The position numbers and the translations under genes were made by a program. The notes beneath the pieces were generated by a model that was not told the origin of the DNA, did no database searches, and worked only from the letters and a program-made list of their open reading frames with translations. This document shows positions 1 through 9,650 of a stretch of DNA of 32,500 bases, in pieces (positions within the stretch are counted from its first letter, which is position 1; each line of letters begins with the position of its first letter). The DNA is from Rhodospirillales bacterium (lineage in GTDB: Bacteria; Pseudomonadota; Alphaproteobacteria; Rhodospirillales; UBA2165), in NCBI GenBank assembly GCA_022822205.1, contig JAJECC010000001.1:1-32500 (forward strand), written 5' to 3'.

Positions 1-102
1 GTTGAGGTTATCAATCCCGACGACCGCCTCGCCGGCATCCAGCAACGCCTGGCAGACGTGAAAGCCGATAAATCCGGCGGCGCCGGTGACGAGGATTGAC
101 AT
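1..102 (-). CDS. NAD-dependent epimerase/dehydratase, N-terminal fragment
   Basis: The first 34 codons are visible; the rest lies beyond the window edge. The protein begins MSILVTGAAGFIGFHVCQAL, the classic first beta strand and glycine-rich loop (GxxGxxG) of the extended short-chain dehydrogenase Rossmann fold, followed by a second strand ending in GIDNLN, where the acidic residue that binds the adenine ribose normally sits. Family members act on nucleotide sugars (UDP-glucose 4-epimerase, UDP-glucuronate epimerase, dTDP-glucose dehydratase). The GFHVCQALLDAG pattern is common in UDP-glucuronate epimerases, but this fragment cannot settle the substrate. It lies downstream of the permease gene on the same strand with a gap of about 50 bp. 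Confidence 0.8.
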   Translation of the reverse strand, partial: MSILVTGAAGFIGFHVCQALLDAGEAVVGIDNLN

Positions 103-152
103 GGGAACCCCAGGTAATGCCGATCGCGGATATAGCCTGACTGAGCCTGCGA

Positions 153-1025
153 TTACAACACGAACGACAACAGGAACGGCATGGTCAGGAAGGATATCAC
201 CGTTGAGATGAACACAACCCCGGCCACGTTCCCGGGCTCGTTGTCGAACTGCATGGCAAGCATATAGTTGAAAATGGCGGCCGGCATGGCGCTTTGCAAA
301 ATCAGAACGCCCCGGGCGACACCCTCAAGGCCAAACAGCTCGGCAACCGCAAATCCAACGCCAAACCCCATTGCCAGGCGGAATACGGAAAGTCCCAAGC
401 CGGTCCATGCATTGACGAACTTGAGCTTGGCCAATGAGACACCGAGGGTGATGACCATCAGGGGAATTGCCATTTCGCCGATGAGTTTGGTGCTGTTGGC
501 AATCCATAAGGGAGGCTTGGTGCCGGTCAGGACGAAAATCAAGGCCGCGGCAAGGGCGTAAATCAGCGGGATGCGCGCGAACTCGCGGGGCGACGCGGTG
601 CCGGCCGCCATCCCCAGGCCGAATGTAAATTGGGTGGTGGCAACCAGGGAGTAGACGATGATGCCGAACGCCAGCCCTTCGTCGCCGAATGCCAACAGAC
701 AAAGCGGCAGACCGACATTGCCCGTATTCGGCGTCATCACCGTCGCCAGATAGGTCTTCTGCTTGAGCCCGAAAATCTTCAAAAGAAGGAAAGTGGCAAA
801 GAGAAATCCGGCCAACGCGACCAATGCGGCGGCGGCCATAATTCCGAACGCGCCGATTTCGATTTCGATGCGGGTGAGCGTCGCAAACACGAGGAACGGG
901 ACGCCGAGGTTGAACACCAGGTTCGAGATGAAGGCGGAATCATAGGGCAGCCCCCGCTTACCCCAGAAAAATCCGAGAATGACGCCAAGCAACACGGGCG
1001 CGATGATGGGAAACAGTTCGGTCAC
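153..1025 (-). CDS. AEC family (auxin efflux carrier-like) permease
   Basis: This 290-residue inner-membrane protein consists of about ten hydrophobic segments and belongs to the AEC/malonate-transporter-like permease family. Family-typical motifs are visible: TPNTGNVGLPL near residue 100 at the broken helix of the first half, and QSAMPAAIFNYMLA near residue 245 in the second, each carrying helix-breaking Asn/Gly/Pro residues. Characterised relatives move small organic acids such as malonate; the substrate here cannot be told from sequence. The apparent start is GTG with no strong ribosome binding site. The gene begins 20 bp after the pyruvate kinase stop on the same strand, so the two are probably co-transcribed, which hints at a carboxylate substrate (inference). 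Confidence 0.85.
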   Translation of the reverse strand: MTELFPIIAPVLLGVILGFFWGKRGLPYDSAFISNLVFNLGVPFLVFATLTRIEIEIGAFGIMAAAALVALAGFLFATFLLLKIFGLKQKTYLATVMTPNTGNVGLPLCLLAFGDEGLAFGIIVYSLVATTQFTFGLGMAAGTASPREFARIPLIYALAAALIFVLTGTKPPLWIANSTKLIGEMAIPLMVITLGVSLAKLKFVNAWTGLGLSVFRLAMGFGVGFAVAELFGLEGVARGVLILQSAMPAAIFNYMLAMQFDNEPGNVAGVVFISTVISFLTMPFLLSFVL

Positions 1026-1045
1026 CGGTGCGCGACGGCCTGCGT

Positions 1046-2461
1046 TTACTCGACCCAGATAATTCTAAGAATGTTGGTAGCCCCCGGCGTGCCGAACGGC
1101 ACACCCGCGGTCACCACCAGCCGATCCCCGGTCTCGGCAAACTCCTCTTCTGACGCAGTCTGGCTTGCACGGGTAAGCATTTCACCGAAATCCGTCACGT
1201 CGCGGGTCAAGACCGGGTGTACACCCCAGGCGAGTTGAAGCCGCCGCGCCGTATCGACGTTGGGCGTCAGGCCGAGAATGGGCACGCCCGGCCGTTCCCG
1301 CGAGGCTCGAAACGTCGTGGAACCGGTGCTGGTAAATGTGGCGATCGCGGCCGCGGATATAGTTTCCGCGACCTGGCGCGCCGCGGCGGTAATGGCATCC
1401 GCGTCAGTGGCCTCGGGAACCGCACGAGTCACTTCGATCAGATTGCGGTAGTGCGGATCCTCCTCGGCCTTGGCGATAATGCGGTCCATAATTTCGACCG
1501 CCTCGACGGGATAATCGCCGACCGCCGTCTCCGCCGACAGCATGACCGCATCCGCGCCATCGAAGATGGCGGTTGCGACATCGGACGCCTCGGCCCGAGT
1601 GGGACGCGGCACATGGATCATGGACTCCAGCATCTGTGTGGCGACAACGACGGGTTTTCCCGTTTGCCGGGCGCAATCGATGATCCTCTTTTGCAGGCCC
1701 GGAACGTCCTCGGGCGGCGCCTCCACTCCGAGGTCGCCGCGGGCCACCATCACCGCATCCGACAACTCGACGATCTCCTGAAGCCGAAGCATCGCCAACG
1801 GCTTTTCCAGTTTGACCATTACGCCCGCACGCCCGCTGATCAGTTTGCGCGCTTCGGCCACATCTTCGGGCTGTTGAACAAACGACAAGGCAATCCAATC
1901 GACACCCATATCCAGGGCCGCCCGGAGATCGGCCCGATCCTTGTCGGTCAAGGCCGATATGGGCAACGAGACTCCCGGAACATTGAGACCCTTGTGGTCC
2001 GAGAGCACGCCCCCGACCTCGACCTCGGTCTCGAGCCGGCCCTTGAGACGCTTGGTAATCCGGAGCCGGATTTTTCCGTCATTCAAAAGAAGCTCGTCAC
2101 CGCTATCCACTGCTTCGATGACTTCCGGGTTCGATACGCCGACCCTCTTGGATGTGCCGGGTGACTCATCCAGATCGAGCGTAAACGATTGACCGATGAC
2201 CAACTCGATTTCGCCGTCGGCGAACGCCCCAACGCGAATCTTGGGTCCCTGCATATCCGCCACAACACCCACCGGCCGCTGATGACGGCGCGCCATGGCC
2301 CGGATGATCTCCAGCTTGGCTGCGTGATCTTCGTGAGAGCCGTGGCTGAAATTCAGGCGAAATACATCGGCGCCGGCCAAGAACAGCGCCTCGATGGTCT
2401 CGGCCGTGTCACTGGCCGGACCAAGGGTGGACAGAATTTTCGCCGATCGGGAGCGCCTCAT
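1046..2461 (-). CDS. pyk: pyruvate kinase
   Basis: The 471-residue product catalyses phosphoenolpyruvate + ADP to pyruvate + ATP, the last step of glycolysis. Its length is normal. Motifs in order: STLGPAS at the N-terminus, DVFRLNFSHGSHEDH near residue 32 (Asn/Ser/His ligands of nucleotide and K+), MQGPKIRVG near 70, VKLEKPLAM near 220 (the active-site Lys/Glu stretch; most members have KIE), VARGDLGVE near 240, and VATQMLESM followed by PTRAEASDVATAIFDGADAV around 273-306. The inserted B domain (roughly residues 70-165) and a C-terminal regulatory domain are both present. The permease gene follows closely. Together with the pyruvate carboxylase at 17153 it frames pyruvate/PEP metabolism in this window. 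Confidence 0.95.
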   Translation of the reverse strand: MRRSRSAKILSTLGPASDTAETIEALFLAGADVFRLNFSHGSHEDHAAKLEIIRAMARRHQRPVGVVADMQGPKIRVGAFADGEIELVIGQSFTLDLDESPGTSKRVGVSNPEVIEAVDSGDELLLNDGKIRLRITKRLKGRLETEVEVGGVLSDHKGLNVPGVSLPISALTDKDRADLRAALDMGVDWIALSFVQQPEDVAEARKLISGRAGVMVKLEKPLAMLRLQEIVELSDAVMVARGDLGVEAPPEDVPGLQKRIIDCARQTGKPVVVATQMLESMIHVPRPTRAEASDVATAIFDGADAVMLSAETAVGDYPVEAVEIMDRIIAKAEEDPHYRNLIEVTRAVPEATDADAITAAARQVAETISAAAIATFTSTGSTTFRASRERPGVPILGLTPNVDTARRLQLAWGVHPVLTRDVTDFGEMLTRASQTASEEEFAETGDRLVVTAGVPFGTPGATNILRIIWVE

Positions 2462-2610
2462 GACGGGAACTTAGAACCGTTCGGTGAAACTGGCCAGTGT
2501 TCATGGAGAGAAAATTTTCAACGCCGTGGCCGGGCGAAAGGGTCGTGGCCGGGTGTCCCGCTCTTCGACGGTTCAATTATGCGAACAGGGCTGGGCAGTC
2601 TCCGTTCCGC

Positions 2611-5250
2611 TCAAGACCCGGCGATCATATCCTCAATCGCGGCCAGGGCGTCAGCCGCTTTGCCGCCGTCGGGGCCGCCCGCCTGCGCCATATCGGGCCG
2701 GCCGCCGCCGCCGCCGCCGCCGACCGCTTCGGAACCGGCCTTTACCAGCTCTACCGCATCGAGGCTGCCGGTGAGGTCGTCCGTAACGCCGACGACCAGC
2801 GATGCCTTGCCTTCGTTGACGCTGATCAGCGCCACGACCCCGGACCCCACTTGCTTCTTGAGATCGTCGGCCAGGCCCTTGAGGTCCTTGGCCGGCACAT
2901 TCTCCAGCGATTTCCCGGCGAACTTGATTCCCGAAATTTCCTTGACGTCCGCCGAGTTTCCGCCGCCGCCGGTTGCCAGCGCGCGGCGCGCATCGGCGAG
3001 CTGCTTCTCGAGGTCCCGGCGTTCCTCGATCAGTTTGTTCACCCGATCCAGGACCTGGTCCGGCGAGCTTTTCAACAGATCGGCGGTTGCGGCAAGCGAG
3101 CGCGACAGATCGGCCACATAGGATTCAGCCGCCTGACCGGTCACCGCCTCGACGCGGCGAACACCGGCGGCGACCGCGCTTTCGCCGACGATTTTGAACA
3201 AACCGATATCACCGGTTCGCGCCACATGCGTGCCGCCGCACAACTCCGTCGAAAACGCCTGGTTCTCGCCCGAACCCATGGAGACGACGCGAACCTCGTC
3301 GCCGTATTTTTCTCCGAACAAGGCGAGGGCGCCGGCCTCGATGGCTTCCTCCGGGGTCATCAGGCGGGTGACCACCTCGGAATTCGCCCTGACCTGATCA
3401 TTGACCTGATTCTCCACCTCGGCCAAATCCCCCGCCGAGACGGCGCGGGGGTGGGAGATATCAAACCGCAGCCGGTCAGCGGCAACCAGCGAGCCTTTTT
3501 GAGCCACATGATCGCCGAGCCGGCGGCGCAGCGCTTCGTGCAGCAGATGCGTCGCCGAGTGGTGGGCCCTCAGAGAGGTTCTGCGATTCCCGTCGACGTT
3601 CAGCCGCACCTCGTCACCGACCTTGAATTCGCCGCCCTTGACGGCGCCGATGTGAACGGTGAGGTCACCCAACTTCTTCTGGGTATCATCGACGAGTATG
3701 GAGGCGCCATCCGACGAAATAGCGCCCTGGTCCCCCTGCTGTCCGCCGGCCTCTCCGTAAAACGGCGTTTGGTTGACCACGAGGGCGACGTCCTGGCCGG
3801 CGGAGGCGCTTTCCACCCGTCGGCCGTCCACGACCAGCGCATAGACGACGCCCTCCGCGACCTCGGTTTCGTAGCCAAGAAACTCGGTTGCTCCCGCCTC
3901 CTCGCGGATTTCGAACCAAACCTCGTCGGTGGCTGCCTCGCCGGACCCGGTCCAGGCCTTGCGGGCTTCTTCCCGCTGCCGTTCCATGGCGGCTTCGAAT
4001 TCGGCGGTGTCGACGGACAGACCGCGGGCCCGCAGCGCATCCTGGGTCAGGTCGATGGGGAATCCATAAGTGTCGTAGAGTTTGAAGGCGACCTCGCCCG
4101 AGAGGGAATCGCCTTCGCTCATGCCGCCGGTTTCGTCATCGAGGAGTTTGAGCCCCCTATCCAGCGTCCGCTTGAAGCGGGTTTCCTCCAATTCCAGGGT
4201 TTCGGTGATCAACGCCTGGGCGCGGCCCAGTTCGGTAAACGCCTGCCCCATCTGTGCGACCAGCGCCGGCACCAGCTTGTGGAGCAGCGGCTCCCCGCAG
4301 CCCATCATGTGCGCGTGGCGCATGGCGCGCCGCATGATCCGCCGGAGCACATAGCCGCGGCCTTCGTTCGACGGCAAAACGCCGTCGGCGATGAGAAAAC
4401 TCGACGCCCGGAGGTGGTCGGCGATCACCCGGTGAGAAACGGCATGATCACCGTCGGCCGGTACGTCCGCCGCATCGGCGGATGCCTGGATTAGCGCCTG
4501 GAACAAGTCAATTTCATAACTGTCATGGGTGCCTTGCATCACCGCCGAGATGCGCTCGAGCCCCATGCCGGTGTCAATGGATGGTCGAGGCAGGTCCCGA
4601 CGGTCATCGGGCGTGACCTGCTCGAACTGCATGAACACCAGGTTCCAAATTTCCACGAACCGGTCCCCGTCCTCGTCGGGGCTGCCCGGCGGGCCGCCGG
4701 GAATATGGTCGCCGTGATCGTAGAAAATTTCCGAACACGGCCCGCACGGTCCCGTGTCGCCCATGGACCAGAAATTGTCGCTGGTCGGAATTCGGATGAT
4801 CTTCTCGTCGGGGAGACCGGCGATTTTCTTCCACAGATCGAACGCCTGATCGTCCTCGGCGAATACGGTGACCAGCAATTTCTCCCGGGGCAGGCCGTAT
4901 TCCCTGGTCACCAGATTCCAGGCAAGTTCGATGGCGAGGTCCTTGAAGTAGTCACCGAAGGAAAAATTACCCAGCATCTCGAAGAACGTATTGTGCCGGG
5001 CCGTATAGCCGACATTCTCGAGATCATTGTGCTTGCCGCCCGCGCGGACGCATTTCTGCGACGTGGTGGCGCGCGAATAGGTCCGCTGTTCGAGCCCGGT
5101 GAACACGTTCTTGAACTGGACCATGCCCGCATTGGTGAATAGCAGGGTCGGATCGTTATGGGGCACAAGCGGCGATGACGCCACGATCTCATGATCGTGG
5201 CGGCCGAAATAGTCGAGGAACGCCGCCCGGATATCGTTTGTCGTTTGCAT
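2611..5250 (-). CDS. alaS: alanyl-tRNA synthetase
   Basis: The 879-residue enzyme charges tRNA-Ala in the cytoplasm. The class II aminoacylation domain is at the N-terminus ([19 protein letters not shown] near residue 25; [12 protein letters not shown] near 165). The editing domain carries its four metal ligands: H564 and H568 in HHSATH, and C671 and H675 in CGGTH. The C-Ala domain, with a glycine-rich stretch near residue 850, ends the protein. All expected domains are complete. It lies on the same strand as, and downstream of, recA, but the hairpin at 5301-5336 should end most recA transcripts. No convincing ribosome binding site is visible before the ATG. Confidence 0.97.
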   Translation of the reverse strand: MQTTNDIRAAFLDYFGRHDHEIVASSPLVPHNDPTLLFTNAGMVQFKNVFTGLEQRTYSRATTSQKCVRAGGKHNDLENVGYTARHNTFFEMLGNFSFGDYFKDLAIELAWNLVTREYGLPREKLLVTVFAEDDQAFDLWKKIAGLPDEKIIRIPTSDNFWSMGDTGPCGPCSEIFYDHGDHIPGGPPGSPDEDGDRFVEIWNLVFMQFEQVTPDDRRDLPRPSIDTGMGLERISAVMQGTHDSYEIDLFQALIQASADAADVPADGDHAVSHRVIADHLRASSFLIADGVLPSNEGRGYVLRRIMRRAMRHAHMMGCGEPLLHKLVPALVAQMGQAFTELGRAQALITETLELEETRFKRTLDRGLKLLDDETGGMSEGDSLSGEVAFKLYDTYGFPIDLTQDALRARGLSVDTAEFEAAMERQREEARKAWTGSGEAATDEVWFEIREEAGATEFLGYETEVAEGVVYALVVDGRRVESASAGQDVALVVNQTPFYGEAGGQQGDQGAISSDGASILVDDTQKKLGDLTVHIGAVKGGEFKVGDEVRLNVDGNRRTSLRAHHSATHLLHEALRRRLGDHVAQKGSLVAADRLRFDISHPRAVSAGDLAEVENQVNDQVRANSEVVTRLMTPEEAIEAGALALFGEKYGDEVRVVSMGSGENQAFSTELCGGTHVARTGDIGLFKIVGESAVAAGVRRVEAVTGQAAESYVADLSRSLAATADLLKSSPDQVLDRVNKLIEERRDLEKQLADARRALATGGGGNSADVKEISGIKFAGKSLENVPAKDLKGLADDLKKQVGSGVVALISVNEGKASLVVGVTDDLTGSLDAVELVKAGSEAVGGGGGGGRPDMAQAGGPDGGKAADALAAIEDMIAGS

Positions 5251-5300
5251 GGAGCGAAACTTAGGGTCGCGATTCCCGGTTGGGAAGGCTTTTATGCGAC

Positions 5301-5336
5301 AAAGAAAACGGGGCGCGATTCCGGATCACGCCCCGC
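5301..5336 (-). terminator. Rho-independent terminator of recA
   Basis: Read on the minus strand, this is a GC-rich stem CGGGGCG/CGCCCCG extended inward by four further pairs (one of them G-T) around a five-base loop, followed directly by TTTTCTTT. The stem occupies 5309-5335 and the T-tract is the complement of 5301-5308. It starts about 20 bp after the recA stop and lies about 50 bp before the alaS start, so it fits an intrinsic terminator separating the two genes. Confidence 0.85.
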
Positions 5337-5356
5337 TTATTGAATGTCCGCGCCGG

Positions 5357-6466
<1,110 letters not shown>

Positions 6467-6514
6467 GTTTCCCCTCCTTATTTCACAGGGTCCTGGGTGA
6501 TGCAATGAAGCTCC

Positions 6515-6542
6515 CTTGTACATGTTTTGTTCTCATCCGCAA
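6515..6542 (-). promoter_or_regulatory. candidate recA core promoter
   Basis: On the minus strand a -35-like TTGCGG (complement of 6537-6542) and a -10-like TACAAG (complement of 6515-6520) are separated by 16 bp and lie about 50 bp before the recA ATG. The region directly upstream (6543-6600) is unusually A+T-rich for this window and may act as an upstream promoter element. The SOS-like box lies between the two hexamers and overlaps the -10, where a repressor would block polymerase. The hexamers match the consensus only moderately. Confidence 0.5.
6518..6532 (+). promoter_or_regulatory. candidate LexA (SOS) operator of recA
   Basis: The sequence is GTAC-N7-GTTC. The alphaproteobacterial LexA operator is the direct repeat GTTC-N7-GTTC, so one half site is perfect and the other has a single mismatch (T to A), with exact spacing. 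It lies between the -35 and -10 candidates and 52 bp from the recA start, the expected place for an SOS operator. No better match occurs in the recA upstream region. Confidence 0.5.
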
Positions 6543-6717
6543 AGAAAAAAATTAACTCGTTGTTTTTATTGGATAATATAGAACGTATTCCATTTTTGTT
6601 CACGGATACGGAGCATCTGGTTCGGCCCGGGCGGCGAGGCCGGAAAGACGACCGAATTTCGGGCCAGCAGACCGAATCCGGGCAATTCCTCACGTGAGCC
6701 ATTCTGGAAGGCATGGA

Positions 6718-9303
6718 TTACCCGGCGATGACATCCTTCACCTTGCCCGCCAAATCCTGAAGGCTGAAGGGTTTGGAGAGAAAGTGGATGTCGGCGCCGA
6801 TGTCACCGGGTATGGCCTCCTCGGAATAGCCGGAAATCAAGATCACTTTGATTTCCGGCAATTTTTCCTTAATCAGCCGTACGAGCGTATGACCGTCCAT
6901 GCCGGGCATTACCACGTCGGTAATAATCAGGTCGACGGCTTCGTCGAAATCACTCAGGACATCCAGCGCCTCTTCGCCGTCCGAGGCTTCGATAACCCGG
7001 TAGCCCTTGTTGCGAAGTGCGCGGCTGCCGAAAAGCCGTACCGCATCCTCATCCTCGACCAGCAGAATGTTCCCGCCACCGGTCAGATCCTCGGCCAGGA
7101 TAGGTTCGGAGGCATGTGGACCTGAAAGAATGGGTTCCCCGGCGGCGGCGGCATCCGCTGCCGTATAGGCCGGAAGGTAGATGCTGAATGTCGTGCCCTC
7201 ACCGGACGCGGAATCGACAAATACATAACCTTCCGATTGCCGGACGATGCCGTAAACGGTGGACAGACCGAGGCCGGTCCCCTCGCCGACCCCCTTGGTG
7301 GAAAAGAAGGGCTCAAATATGTGCTCGATGTCTTCCTTGGCGATGCCGGAGCCCGTGTCGGTGACCCTGATCAGTACGTATTCGCCGGCGGGCATTACCT
7401 CATGTCCGGGTTGAAGGGTGCTTTCAATCGAAACCCGTGACGTTTCAATCGTAAGTTGTCCGCCGCCCGGCATGGCATGACTTGCGTTGACGGCGAGGTT
7501 GATAACCACTTGATCAAACTGCCCCGGATCGGTTCGGATTAGATCGACCTCCTGATCATGCCTGATATCGAGCGCGATATTTTCGCCGATCAGGCGCCGG
7601 AGCAGGTTCGAGAGGTGACCAAGCGCCTCCCGCACATCAAAGATTTTCGGCTGCAAGGTTTGTCGGCGGGAGAATGCCAACAGCTGATGGATGAGATTGG
7701 CCGCTCGAAGGGCATTTTGCTTGATCTGCATGATGTCGGCGAAGCTCGGATCCTCCGCATCGTGGCGGGCCAGCAGGAGATCGCAGAAGCCGATCATCGC
7801 GGTCAGCAGGTTATTGAAGTCATGGGCGACGCCACCAGCGAGTTGACCCACTGCCTGCATTTTTTGCGACTGGTTGAACTGTACTTCCAGATTTTTTTGT
7901 TCGGTCGTATCGATGACATGCAGCACAAGGCCGGAAACCTCCCCTTCGGCGTCCTGGACCCGGCCGGCGTAAAGCGAAACGGCGCGGTCGCGCTCCCCAA
8001 CCGCCGGCATGCGAACCTCGATCATCGTCGCCGGCAGCGTCCCCATCACAACCTTGGACAACTGCGCCGCAATATCGTCCCGGTCTTCCTTGCCGATCCG
8101 TTCGGACAGCGGCCGACCGATAACCGCGTCCCGGTGCAAACCGAGCATCTTCAGAAATGCCCGGTTGCAGTCAACGACGTTGCCATAGGGATCGAGCAGG
8201 ACAATGCCGACGGGAGCTTCGGAAAACAGCCAGGGAATGCGTTTGACCAACGCGCCCCCCGACCCGTCGTCGGGCAGCGGCAGGAACGGCTCCCTGAGAA
8301 CGATCGAGCGGGAGTAATCGAACTCACCATCGGCGTTCACCTGCTGCGACTGAATGAGATAGGCGCCGAACTCAGTTCCATCCGAGGCCTTGAGGACGAT
8401 AGAGCCGTGCATGCCGGATGCGTCTTCGGCGATTCCATCGGGCTCGCCGCCGGCGACGACGAAATCGGCAAACTGACGATCCTCGGCCTCCCACCCGTCT
8501 TCGAGCGGCGCAAGCCATTGCCGGAGCGCTTGATTGGCGTAGGTGAGATTTCCCGAACCGTCCACCGAAAAGAAACCAACGGGCAAATTATCAATCAGGT
8601 CGTAGAGGATCTTTTCCTCCCGCCGGGTGGCCGTCTCGGCTGCCTTGGTCGCGGTAATATCGCTCATCGACCAAAGGGTAAGGTCGTCGAGACCAGGCAC
8701 CGGTTCCGCCGAGATTCGGAACCATTTGCGCCGGCCCAGGGTCTCGGAGAGGTCAATTTCGGCCCGGTCCCGTAGTCCGCTCTCGGCCCCCTTGATCAGC
8801 CGGGACAGTTCCAGCGAACCGGCCGCGGGACCAAACCGTTCGACCAGCTCATTGATCGTTTCCGGTTCCGAAGCAAGGGACGCCCCGCCCAATTCGCCGA
8901 GCAGCTCGTGCATCCGGCTGTTGAGAAACCGGAGGCGCCCGTCGCGCTCGGACACGAATGCAATCAGGTCGTCGGCCGCCAGCGTTCCCCGAATTCCTGC
9001 CAACGCCCTTCGACGGGCCACGAACCCGCCCAAGAGGTAGCCGCCGAAGGCAAGCCCGACGGCTCCCGCAATCAGCAAAACCGCGGCGAGCAATCGCTGT
9101 CCGTCAATTGCCGGCCCCCCGCCGGCAAGCAACAATACGCCGACGAAAATCACCGCCGCCGACGCAGGCAAGACCCCTGCGGCGAGCGGCCAGCGGGCCT
9201 TCTCTCCATTCGCCGGAGACCGGTCACGCTCGGTAGACTGGATGGGGTATGTGGTCACGATTCCCCCTGTTTGCGCGATTCGATCCATCGCCGCAATAGT
9301 CAC
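6718..9303 (-). CDS. cckA: hybrid sensor histidine kinase CckA
   Basis: This 861-residue membrane-bound hybrid kinase starts the CckA-ChpT-CtrA phosphorelay. Two transmembrane helices lie at about residues 42-61 and 71-94, then three PAS-like regions (about 105-218, 230-335, 352-470), the HisKA domain with the phospho-acceptor His in GGVAHDFNN (H494), an HATPase domain (NASHAMPGGG, DTGSGI, FEPFFSTKGVGEGTGLGLS), and a C-terminal receiver with D796 in ITDVVMPG and K844. The AHDFNNLL H-box and single terminal receiver are typical of CckA; Caulobacter CckA is shorter. The frame opens with GTG at 9303; an in-frame GTG at 9258 is preceded by AGGGGG and could be the true start. ChpT and CtrA are encoded at 26984 and 26194. 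Confidence 0.9.
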   Translation of the reverse strand: MTIAAMDRIAQTGGIVTTYPIQSTERDRSPANGEKARWPLAAGVLPASAAVIFVGVLLLAGGGPAIDGQRLLAAVLLIAGAVGLAFGGYLLGGFVARRRALAGIRGTLAADDLIAFVSERDGRLRFLNSRMHELLGELGGASLASEPETINELVERFGPAAGSLELSRLIKGAESGLRDRAEIDLSETLGRRKWFRISAEPVPGLDDLTLWSMSDITATKAAETATRREEKILYDLIDNLPVGFFSVDGSGNLTYANQALRQWLAPLEDGWEAEDRQFADFVVAGGEPDGIAEDASGMHGSIVLKASDGTEFGAYLIQSQQVNADGEFDYSRSIVLREPFLPLPDDGSGGALVKRIPWLFSEAPVGIVLLDPYGNVVDCNRAFLKMLGLHRDAVIGRPLSERIGKEDRDDIAAQLSKVVMGTLPATMIEVRMPAVGERDRAVSLYAGRVQDAEGEVSGLVLHVIDTTEQKNLEVQFNQSQKMQAVGQLAGGVAHDFNNLLTAMIGFCDLLLARHDAEDPSFADIMQIKQNALRAANLIHQLLAFSRRQTLQPKIFDVREALGHLSNLLRRLIGENIALDIRHDQEVDLIRTDPGQFDQVVINLAVNASHAMPGGGQLTIETSRVSIESTLQPGHEVMPAGEYVLIRVTDTGSGIAKEDIEHIFEPFFSTKGVGEGTGLGLSTVYGIVRQSEGYVFVDSASGEGTTFSIYLPAYTAADAAAAGEPILSGPHASEPILAEDLTGGGNILLVEDEDAVRLFGSRALRNKGYRVIEASDGEEALDVLSDFDEAVDLIITDVVMPGMDGHTLVRLIKEKLPEIKVILISGYSEEAIPGDIGADIHFLSKPFSLQDLAGKVKDVIAG

Positions 9304-9650
9304 AAAGGCCTGCCTGTTCAGCCGCCCCCAACACCGGGCCGGCAGTTCCGTCCGCTCCTACGCGGACGTTCTCTGCTTTGGGCATTCTACCCTTGAGTCG
9401 ATAGACGTAGCCAACGACTTCCGGCGCCGCCTGCGACCCGCCGGATCATTTGCGGATGTTCGCGGTAAGCCGGATTTGGCCCGGTCGGTCTTTTGGCCGC
9501 CGTGAGCGGAATTCCGCCCCAGACGCAGTTAAGGAACGGTGAAGAGCAGGTCCGGTCGTCCGGGAAGCGGACGCCGGGGCCACCAGCACTTTTGGGTGCC
9601 GTCAAGTTGAGATTTGATCGGGCGAAGACGCGGAACAGGGAGGCCGGACC
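9304..9650. other. divergent intergenic region between cckA and the sulfotransferase-like gene
   Basis: These 347 bases hold no convincing gene. They must carry the promoters of both divergent genes, but I see no clear -35/-10 pair and no TTAA-N7-TTAA CtrA site. The only obvious structure is a strong hairpin at 9552-9577 (CCGG, a bulged T, CGTCCG, loop GGAAG, CGGACG, CCGG), followed at once by a weaker one at about 9578-9600. Both would lie in the 5' leader of the downstream gene. Confidence 0.5.

Noticed and set aside
2696..2725. A run of GCC/CGC triplets near the 3' end of alaS, considered as a simple repeat.
   Set aside because: It encodes a glycine-rich linker in the C-Ala domain, which is common in AlaS proteins.
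2497..4494. A 665-codon open frame on the plus strand opposite alaS.
   Set aside because: It lies entirely antisense to alaS, which has every expected motif; long antisense frames are common in GC-rich genes and the translation has no recognisable domain.
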